From NCBI RefSeq assembly GCF_000002995.4, contig NW_025062477.1, positions 13,436,696 to 13,500,695 of the forward strand: DNA of 64,000 bases, read 5' to 3'. The notes beneath the pieces were generated by a model that was given only the letters and a program-made list of their open reading frames with translations, made no database searches and had not been told where the DNA came from. Shown here piece after piece: positions 52,526 through 64,000 of this stretch (its first letter is position 1; the number at the start of each line of letters is the position of its first letter). The DNA is from Brugia malayi. Taxonomy: Eukaryota > Nematoda > Chromadorea > Rhabditida > Onchocercidae. Both the position numbers and the translations under genes were made by a program.

Positions 52526-53067
52526 CGTTTTTGGTAGTCAAAATAGCTTATGCAACACTTTTAAAAAAGCGGAAGCTAGAAAAAAATGATCTCCATAGCA
52601 GTCAAGAACAATTTTCAAATAAAAGTAAAGCCATATATATAATCTTCCAAAAGGAGTTAGAAATAAAAACAAATTAAGTAAGATGAAAATTTTATATAGT
52701 TATCTGTTACATTTCAAACAAAGTTTTTTTTAAAATTATCTGAAAAAGAAACCGTTGCTAAACGGATTAAAAAAGTAGCACAAAAAGCCATTATCGAAAT
52801 TCATTTGACACTTTGACATTTAATAACAATTACATAAATCTTAATTGTCCTAGCACGAAGCAGAAAACAAAATCGAATGTGAAATTTCTACTGTACTACA
52901 TTTTCAAACTTCCTCTATAAATACAATACACATTATCTGATTGTAATGCATGAAAGAAATAGTACCCTTTTCAGCTATAAATGCTACACTGTAACATACT
53001 AAATTATAAGTTCAACTTTTATATAATTTAATTCAATAATTTACATAACAAGTGAAAAAGCTCGGCT
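52526..53067. other. Intercistronic spacer, ERCC1 to NUBP1
   Basis: About 540 bases of AT-rich DNA. No gene seen. Confidence 0.6.
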
Positions 53068-54401
53068 TTAAGCCTTCTGAAAAGATGACCGAAAGAATGC
53101 ATGTATATTTCCTGCTTTTGTAGGACCTAAGCCAGGACATAACAGTAGCCTATCAATATCCGCATTCGCTATTTTCCGGATACTACCAAACGTAGCAATC
53201 AAACGCTGAGCATCAGATACTGTCAATGACCGAATAACAGTAAGGAATTTGACCGCCTAAAAAGTGAGACAATGATCTTCAAAAAAGTTCAGAAAGCAGG
53301 TAGATCCTCATTTTCAATACCGAAGCTTTGAGCAATATGATATTTTAAGTGCTATATAATTAAAGCAGAGCGTTTACTCGAAACATGTAGGACACTATGC
53401 AAGTACAAAGAAGAAAGATAAAAAACTAGTTTGTTGACATGGTTCGTACTGTTGCTAAACTCTACAACAATTTTACAGCAGCAACATCTTAAATATAGAT
53501 TGATGAATTACCTGATGAAATTCATTGTCTTCATCTGGCAAGCAAAGCCGTTTTTTTTTTCGTTCTTGCATTGCATTAATAGCGCTTTGTTCATTCCTGT
53601 TCCTCGAAATATGTAAATTTTCCAAGTATTCTGCAGCTTCTTCAGCGGAATAACAGAGCATAAGCGTCCAACCGGTTCGATAACAAAAGAGATTTAGTTC
53701 GCGTAAAATATGACGTGGTTCCACATTCACAAGCACTAATAAGATCTGAAAAAACTCATGTCCTAAATTATATAGTCACGAACTTCGTGAAAATTGATTG
53801 ATCACTTGCAATTCCAGTTTGTATTGAAGGTTTAATTTAAATAAAAGATGAATATCTTGTAATATCCTCGTAACAAAAAATAGCAAAAAAATAATACTGC
53901 TAATCAATGTTCCTTTGGATCATACCTTTATTGCATACCCAGCACCATCACTGTTTATGCGAGTTTCTATATAATTCGGGTGAAGCTTATGCCATTTTAA
54001 ACTGAGGTACAAAATGCCCATTTCTTTACCAGCTTCAAAATCAGCCTGGAATTTGAACTTTTGATTAAAACAGTCAAAAAGTCTATACTTCACTCATTAG
54101 CAAAACAACAGAAAAAGAAACTTTTATTTCAGCCCATTCGAACGGCACATTGCGTATATACTTCAGAACTGGATTTCCTTCTTGACGTTTCCGGTTGATA
54201 ATCAATCTTGAATTTAGTAACGCTCCTATAAGATATCCGTATCTGTACAACGTTGGTAATTCCAGAGCGAAATTAATTCATGTATTCCTAACTTTAGAGC
54301 TGGAGATATACGAGTTAGACAAAAATTGTTCCAGAGGAAATACAACGAAACCAGTATCAAAGCAAACCTGACTGACTGGAGCTAGGAATTTCCATTTCCA
54401 T
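53068..54401 (-). CDS. ercc-1: DNA excision repair protein ERCC1
   Basis: Exons 54401-54368, 54225-54122, 54045-53926, 53745-53512, 53256-53068, in phase, 226 residues. It is the non-catalytic partner of XPF; the heterodimer cuts DNA 5' of lesions in nucleotide excision and crosslink repair. Family sequence: GNPVLKYIRNVPFEW, LYLSLKWHKLHPNYIETRI, ILLVLVNVEPRHILRELN, LCYSAEEAAEYLE, and the C-terminal double helix-hairpin-helix with FGSIRKIANADIDRLLLCPG. The N-terminus before the central domain is very short (about 10 residues MEMEIPSSSQ) compared with the human protein. A splice acceptor is nine bases before the ATG. Confidence 0.93.
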
Positions 54402-54964
54402 ACACCAGCACTATGAGTAAAAAGTAAAATTATGCTGAAAAAGAAAAAGTCCACAGAGAGCTTACAAAAGCAGTTCACACCATCAGACCGAAAGCTTACA
54501 AAAAGAGCAGACAGAAGACGAATATAATCTGCATAATTTGAAATTAATAAAACGTCCATGATAAAGTTTATTGTCATTTATTGCCAAACACTGAGTGCGC
54601 CAATGACAATCAAAAAAATGACGAAAATAAGTAACCTAAGAACACTTTATCGCAGTACCAAACATAAAACGTGAAAAGACATTCCCAAATCTTAATGAGC
54701 ATTATTTTCTGGAGAAATAACATACATTTCAACAACATTTATACAAGTTACAACACTAGTACTTATTTCCAAAAATGAGAAAATCAAAAATGAATCAAAA
54801 ATGGCACAAAACATATAGTACAAAAAGATATAAAAACAGAAACGATACAGTTAGAACTAGAAGCATTTAATTCATTACAGTTTTTTTTTCTTTTTTTTTT
54901 TAAATAAGTTAAATATTTTCATGTTCCGATAACAAGCTTCACTTTAATCTACTATATGAAGCTT
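54402..54964. other. Intercistronic spacer, katanin p60 to ERCC1
   Basis: About 560 bases. A minus-strand open frame across the ERCC1 first exon is a shadow of the wrong phase. No other gene seen. Confidence 0.6.
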
Positions 54965-57337
<2,373 letters not shown>

Positions 57338-59076
57338 TTTTATGGCTGAAATTGAGTAAAAAATAGGGATGAGTCATCATGACTATTTATTTAACACGTT
57401 ACTATTTGTTTGGACCATCGACAATCCAGCTGATGTTCAAGGTAGTCACACCATGCCCATCAAACAGAAACAGTTATGAGGGAACCGAAGATAGGAAGTA
57501 GACTGGAGAGTTGAATAAGAAATTCACGAGTGAAAATTGACATCCCATTCTGCACAGTTTTGTTAATGTTTATTCTGCACAGATCTGTTTTTTAAAAGTT
57601 CTCGGGAGAGAGAGATAAGTGTGGCTACTTAGTTCCCAATTCAAATTCAAGGAAGACTAAAGGAAGGCTGCAACAATTAATCGGACCTGAAGTCGCATTT
57701 TAATTTTTCGATATTATGTATATATCATGTAATTTTCCGATATAGGTTTATTTTTTTTTGTGTTGGAAAAGCCTTACTTAAATGTATTTTAATCATACGG
57801 CAATTAAGCTTTTTTGATGAAATTGTAAGGTTCGAGTTGGGGAAAAGTAAAGTTCACAAATGAGTATATTACATGAGTGCCGGAATGGGAATGATTTGTA
57901 GGTGAGGGAGACCGACTCAAATTTGAATCATTGAAATATGTGGAAGAGTGGAAGTTCTTGCTATTTTCAGTAATGGTCACTGTTTGTTTGTTGAAGATAT
58001 TTATAATGATAGATTAGAAATTTCAGTAGAGATAGAATTGAGCATGAGATAGTAAATTCAATTCTTGGAAATACCCCTGAGACATAAAACGGGGGAGTGG
58101 AATGTATGTATTAGATGAGCCATAACATCCCCTGACATGCCATTTCTTCTCAGTCTGATTTGTTGACATGTTTTTCTGTTCCTGGCGTATTCCCATTCAT
58201 GGTGGGTCTCTAAGAGACAAGTGTCCCGTCATCACTCTCTTCATCTATACATCACTGCTTATCGTCCCTAATGTGACACATACCTGCATATTGCTGCATA
58301 CTATACGTGCATGCAAGCAGAGGATCGGTTGTATGTCGAGGAATTAGCCCCTCATTCCATCGTCGAGCAAAAAGCCAATCAGCAATGCCATCTCCTCCCA
58401 TTTCACCGCAGGCTGGGCCAGTCTATTCCAGCTGACTGCCATCTGTCACCCATCGATCCATCCGTGTATGTGCCTGCCGAGAAGCATGTAACTGCAAGTT
58501 AAAGTCAGGAAGCTACGACAGTAGGCAGTGGCGAAACATAATGCCTCATCAGGTTTCCCTTCCGCATTTCTGTCCTCATCTGTAACATCATCATTCATTT
58601 CTTTATCTCTTCTCTCTTCTTTTTCTCCCTTACGTACGTTTGCTGGTTTACGTCGTCCGTAGTACGACACAGTGATATAGTAAATGAATCAGTGCTACTT
58701 ATCTCACGCTTACCTCAGCACGCTGCAGCACTCTCTAATAAAAGCATTATCAGTTTATGGGTCATTTTATCAAGTGCAGCACGCACATCAGTGAAGGCGA
58801 TTGCTCTAGCCAGCAGTATTCATCCATCCATCCATCCATCTATCCCTTCGTCCATTTGAAACGCGGAAACCCCTAAGGATTTCTCGTTGGCGTTACGGAC
58901 TACATTTCAGTGATGTCCATTGTAGGTGCTAATGAAGCATTTCTTTTTCGCCTAGATCTTGTGAACGGTGCTGGGAGTGTTGCTGTGATTTGGTCTGTCT
59001 TCTTTTTGCCGCATTATCGCGACTAATTGGTCGATTAATTATTGTTCTTCCACTGATTCTACCACTTCCCTCCAAA
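57338..59076. other. Divergent intergenic region, katanin p60 and NCS-2-like genes
   Basis: About 1.7 kb, with a more mixed composition near 58.2-59.0 kb and several short open frames on both strands that overlap each other; none has family features. It contains a (TCCA)n tract. Probably promoter and 5' leader of the EF-hand gene. Confidence 0.5.
58821..58846. repeat. (TCCA)n microsatellite
   Basis: Five to six CATC/TCCA tandem units. Confidence 0.9.
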
Positions 59077-62000
59077 ATGGGTATAAAAAGCTCAAAGCCG
59101 AAGCTCTCGAAAGAAGATCTTGACTTCCTGAAAAAGAACACGAGTTTCACCGAAGAGCAAATCAAGGAGTGGTATAAAGGCTTCGTGGTTAGTTTTTCTT
59201 TTTCTTCCTTCTTCGAAATTCTGCCACACTGTTTGCAGTGGAGTATTACTTTACTTTTATCAGATGACAAATGGGATCATTGAAGGAATGGTGAATGAAC
59301 TCACATATGGAAATGCATCATTGCACAGGGTTCCAGTCTTCTACTAGATCTTTTTTAGCATCTCTGATGCTCATATTAATCTATTATTTACTAAATCTAT
59401 TATGAATGAATTGCTAATTCTGAGTTATCTAATAAAGATTTTCTGCTTGAGATCTTTGAAGTTGCTATTATACAGGAAGGAGAAAATGTAATTTTCACCG
59501 CTTTCTCATTGAAATTAATAAATCCTTTAAATGCATGAATCTTTTCAAATAAAGGTATAGATCAGTGATTTTAGGACTTAGTTATCAATTTATAAGAGCT
59601 TGGAAATCAAGATTAATTTGTACTTTCCTATGGTGCCTTTTTCACGGAAATTGTGTTTTTAAATATTTTCCCGTCAAAATAGGGAAAGTTTCTTCCTAAA
59701 TCAGGTTTCATTCTGATATTTGTGAACTGGTAACCTGGGAATTTAGTATATGGGAGAGCGATAAAAGAAAATTTTGTTCCTAAAATAACGAGTACATGCA
59801 AGATATTTCAAAGCTGGGAAGAGACATTCCACTGATTGATAAGCATATATATGTTCCCTACAACAATATTCGTCTCTCATTGTGGGTTTAATGAATTGTA
59901 ACAACAACCGTGGAAGGCCAGTGTTTTTTCTTTCCTAGTTGCCCTTAGGAATCTATTATTCACTGTTATAGCTACTCCGATTGCTTAATTTTTATAACAA
60001 CATGATGTATGATTTTATAAACTTGATTTCTAGAGTTTTATCGTTTGTCTGTAATCAGTAAATATACCTGCAAGATTTAATAACGAAATTATATTTTCAA
60101 ATGAGATAATCTAAGAGCTGTTATCACCAGCAATTTTCTTCCTCGCATTAAGGGTTATTTCCAATGAATTTTTGCCTGTCATCGGTTATCTCTAGCGAAT
60201 CTGCATTCTTAACATATCGTTACCTCTAAGCTTTTCATCATAAATTCTAATACGAAAGATCAAAAATTATGCAAAATATGAGTACTTTCTTCTATATGAC
60301 TTGCAAATTAAATCATTATTGGTTTGCCAAAGAATTATTTCAGCAAGATTGTCCTAAAGGTCATTTGACGAAGGATCAGTTTATCAAAGTTTACAAGGAT
60401 TTCTTCCCATCTGGAAGTGCGGAAGGATTTTGTGAGCATGTCTTCCGAACATTTGATACTGATAACAGTGGTTTTATTGATTTCAAAGAATTTTTATTAG
60501 CAATAAATGTTACGAGTTCGGGTACACCAGAACAAAAGCTTGAATGGGCGTTCAGGATGTATGATATTGATGGTAATGGTACTATTGATGAGAAAGAAAT
60601 GATAAAAATTATAGAGGTTCGTTTCTTTGTTTTAAAGATTATTTATGCATGATAACTAAGAATCAGGTGGTGTTAAATCTGCCTCACATGTATTATTTGA
60701 CTTTATTATACAGTATGGAATTAATTTATGTTTCCTCTCTTGCAAGTGGAATTCTTGTCTGTCACGCACACTTTCAACAGGATTGCATATCAGAAAGGAA
60801 CGAAGTCATTGTCGAATTTATTAAATCGCTTCTGATTTTTACTTAAATGTTTTTATTGTTAGTTATTCAGAATACGTGGGACTTATTTTTTTTTACTATG
60901 GGACAGAAATATAGGATTCCACAATTTATCTTTTGATGTAGTATTTATTACAATGCGTTTCTTTTCGCAAAAAATTTGCTAAAGGCGTAAAATTTGTATA
61001 TTTTCCCCATATTAATATGATTGAAGGAGGTGATGAGTCACGAAAATTCCTGTGAAATTTATTTTAGTCTTGAAACATGACAAAATGTTCACAGCATCGG
61101 TCATTGTTCACTAAAACTGTGTAATATTTTGTACGCTATAAGGTTAGTACAGAGAGTCTAAAAAGGATTTTCCCTAAAAAGGATTTTCTGTTGGAAACTT
61201 AATTTACAGTACGAATTATGTCGGGTCTTTAAGATTTTTACTTAATTATTCATGTTTCTCATCTTTTCATATGTGTTATATATATATATATCATTGAACA
61301 TTACGTTTATTTGATGCTTTATAGTTTTTTCTTTTGCTTTTCCTTCCACTCGTTAGCTTCAAGATTGTTGTTAAATTTGGTGAACACTTAATCAGGGATC
61401 AACAACTTCAGTACAATAATTTAAGAATTGTTAGCCCATCAACTAATTTACAGAGGAAATTGCTGCGTTTGAAGCACTGAACATATTTTATTTCAATTTT
61501 TATTGAACTGCAGTAGTCTGTCAATTAAATTATCTCTTCAGGCAATCTACGAAATGTTAGGACCAGAAGTCACAAAGTCTGCTGATGATTCACCTCGGAA
61601 ACGGGCTAAAATGATTTTCGAGAAAATGGATGTCAATAACGATAAGGTAGTTTGTTTTGAAAATTTTAACTTCCTCTTCTCTCCTTTTTCGCCCCTCGTT
61701 AAACGATCTTTCCTCACTGTTTTATATTCATTGATGATTTCGTTTTTTATGTGTACTGCATCGTATAGCAATTATATCCTTCAGAAATACAAACTCTTTT
61801 GATCATATCTGATTCAGCTAAGACATAAATTCTTGATGTGTATAATTTTCTTTTCCAACTTCTTTGGAGTACTGTGACTCCTCTGAAATATGGAATGATA
61901 TTAATAGATTACTGTTATCCTAGCTTAGGTCACTTAGGTCTGCGAAAGCAGACTGAAGTCTAGAATTAATTCCCTTCAGATCGAGAATTAATTTTTCTGT

Positions 62001-62354
62001 TTATTTCCACATATGGTTAAAAATGGGCTTTAGTTTTTTCTTTTTATTTTTTCAAACTGATTTGTAAAGTTTAGATATGAGGACAGGTCAACAGATTAAT
62101 CAGTACTTATTTTTTATTGTCTAAAGTCTAAAATAGCATTTATTGATACGGCTGCATATCCTTATGTTTCCGTTTTCGGTTGTATTAGGCCAAACTAACT
62201 AATTAAATAATTTTATTAAATTAAATTTGCACTTAACATTTGATTATTTAGAAATTAAATTTGATTTTAGGAATTGACGCTAAAAGAGTTTGTGGACGGT
62301 TGTTTGGCTGATAAAGAGCTCTTCCAGATTCTAACAAATGAAGTAAAGAAGTGA
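59077..62354 (+). CDS. ncs-2: Neuronal calcium sensor, NCS-2-like EF-hand protein
   Basis: Exons 59077-59187, 60344-60616, 61542-61646, 62271-62354, phase 0 at each join, 190 residues, the usual size. It starts [20 protein letters not shown], with Gly2 in a myristoylation context, so a calcium-controlled membrane switch is expected. EF-hand 1 is degenerate, containing DCPKG as in the family. EF2 [12 protein letters not shown] and EF3 [12 protein letters not shown] are canonical. EF4 DVNNDKELTLKE lacks the usual Gly at position 6. Introns are 0.6-1.2 kb, much longer than in the housekeeping genes here. The sequence is closer to what I recall of the nematode NCS-2 than to NCS-1. Confidence 0.93.
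61159..61190 (+). repeat. Short direct repeat (two 16-base copies)
   Basis: TAAAAAGGATTTTCCC is followed directly by a copy differing at its end, within an NCS-2-like intron. Confidence 0.8.
61276..61292. repeat. (TA)n microsatellite
   Basis: Alternating TA run in an NCS-2-like intron. Confidence 0.9.
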
Positions 62355-64000
62355 CAGCACAAATGAAGTTTGGCTTGGCTGTTAAGGTATAAAATACTCA
62401 TGATTTTGTCATCGACATTTTTGCTGATTTACTGTAAAGGAAAATTCGTCGACACTGCCTTGTTGAAATTTTGATGGGAATGGAATCACTGAGTGTATAT
62501 GAAACGATCACCACACTATCTGTGGTCATTCCATCTTTATTTCGAGGTTTGCCTGTGCGTGTCGCTTTTTGTTTATTTATGGACAGTGATCTTCTAACTT
62601 CATTACTCACTGTTGTCACATTATTATAAGTTTTAATTGTAATATTTTTTGCACTGTGTGAGAAAAATATATGCATTTTCGAGGTATATTTATTTTTAAA
62701 CCTTGTTTTTCTTTCTTTAAATTTTTTATGAGCATGTACTATTGGTCACTTTTGAATGTTCGTGGTTTGTAGCTCACGTTGTTTTAAGACTGTCGAAAGG
62801 GATGCTCATTTAGGCAAAGAAAAATTTTTATAGCAGGAATCGAATTTTCTTGCTTAAAGAACTAACAATCTTGAACAAAATGCCAATTTATATTGTGTTA
62901 TATGAGCAATCCTTTTAAACCCTTTACATTTTTGTATATTTTTACGTGATGATGACAATGATAATGTTCCGTATTTTTAATGGCCTACTCATTACTCCTT
63001 CGGGATTCTAAATTCTGACCTCTGCTTGATTTTCACTTGTCAGCAGTGCTGCTTTATAAGCTTCAACAGTAAAAAATACCCTTTAACCTTTAGTCAAATT
63101 ATAAGGCCACCGTTTTGTTTAATATAATGGATACATTTTCTGGTCTTTGCAGCTTGGACGTTGATGTTGCTTGCATTCAAGATTTGATAATTATGATTAG
63201 GCAGATTTAATTCTTTACGAAAACTCGATCCCCAGAATTGTTACAATTGTTTTTTGAATTTAGTTGAAAAATAGTAGAAAATTAATAGGCATGGTATGAA
63301 ATATGTTACAAGTCGAATGTTGCAAGCTTCCATCAATTAGATGTTGGTAACGCGGAATTGCTAGGATAATTCAAGGATTCAGAGTTTTATTTCAAATCAA
63401 AAAAATCAAAACTGCAAATGGGTTATATTCAGACGATATTCAGATAATAATGCTCCAAGTTTATTTGTGGGTTGTTAAACAGGGGACATTATGATCACAT
63501 TCAATTTATATCCCTGTGACATTCAGAATGGTGGACACAGAGAGAAGAATGAAGTGTATAGTGCCTAATTCTATAGATGTGTCATTTTGGGCTATTTCAC
63601 TTCACATTAAGGGAGAGCAATGCTGTGAATTTCATCTCCATACCAATTTTAGTTCACGGTTGAATCACTCACTGATCATTTCCCATGAGTATTCAGGATT
63701 ACTGCATTATAACTGGATGACTAGTATATCTAACCGGAAACCTGTTATTGCTTTCCTCCCCTCACTGAAGCGAAACTGACCACACCTCTGTCTAATCGAT
63801 GTAGTTGTGTTCCTCCTTTCCCCTGATATTTCAGAAAAAAATTCAAGAAAGGGTGTCCATACATAAATATGCAGAAGAGGTGATATGAAACATATCGACC
63901 ATAAAATAAAGCTCCCCTATGCATAATTAGCATAATATGTAGGGAAATATCCATTTTACCTCCAACTTTTCTCCAATTCGTCATATCATGGCAGAAAATC
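62355..64000. other. 3' flank of the NCS-2-like gene, no gene seen
   Basis: The 3' UTR and AT-rich DNA. Two overlapping open frames on opposite strands (63516-63779 plus and 63984-63745 minus) lack family features or splice context. Confidence 0.5.

Noticed and set aside
54278..54577. Minus-strand open frame of 99 codons
   Set aside because: It overlaps ERCC1 exon 1 in the wrong phase; the short exon MEMEIPSSSQ in another frame joins correctly.

Overview
The window is a stretch of nuclear genome from a nematode, most likely a spirurid or filarial (clade III) worm. The evidence is AT-rich non-coding DNA, compact genes with many small exons, introns of about 70-400 bases ending in TTTCAG/TTTTAG, splice acceptors lying 1-10 bases before several start codons (spliced-leader trans-splicing), and best matches to nematode versions of the proteins, such as an NCS-2-like calcium sensor and a SAS-4-like centriole protein. 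I saw no bacterial operons, insertion sequences, CRISPR arrays or convincing tRNA genes. Genus and species cannot be fixed from the sequence alone.

Layout. 1-1850 (+): 3' part of a CREB3/OASIS-type membrane-bound bZIP factor. 1.85-9 kb: gene-poor, AT-rich DNA with several short exon-like open stretches and one probable small membrane protein (7.4-7.9 kb, +). 8.9-9.5 kb (-): the 3' end of an unusual collagen with a C-terminal membrane anchor. 11.2-15.3 kb (-): hexokinase. 17-19.5 kb (-): proteasome lid subunit RPN-8. 20-23.8 kb (+): WDR61/SKI8-like WD40 protein. 24.2-25 kb (-): RNase P subunit RPP21. 25.3-26.4 kb (-): CCDC59/TAP26-like protein. 26.7-32.9 kb (+): large coiled-coil protein that fits SAS-4/CPAP. 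34.7-39.5 kb (+): PIP5-kinase (PPK-1). 43.06-43.65 kb: 18-copy perfect 33-bp minisatellite. 43.9-46.8 kb (+): synaptotagmin 4/11-like. 47.9-57.3 kb (-): four head-to-tail genes, katanin p60, ERCC1, NUBP1 and mitochondrial-type ketoacyl synthase, separated by about 490-565 bases. 59.1-62.4 kb (+): NCS-2-like EF-hand protein.

How the genes relate. Most are conserved housekeeping genes with no shared pathway. The katanin-ERCC1-NUBP1-KAS run and the CCDC59-RPP21 pair have the geometry of nematode operons. CCDC59 and the SAS-4-like gene diverge from a gap of about 330 bases. Exon joins were derived by eye from GT/AG signals, reading phase and family alignment. Phases agree at nearly every join. 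The exceptions are one apparent one-base frameshift in the WD40 gene and one junction in the ketoacyl synthase gene that has no in-phase GT donor; both are reported as findings.
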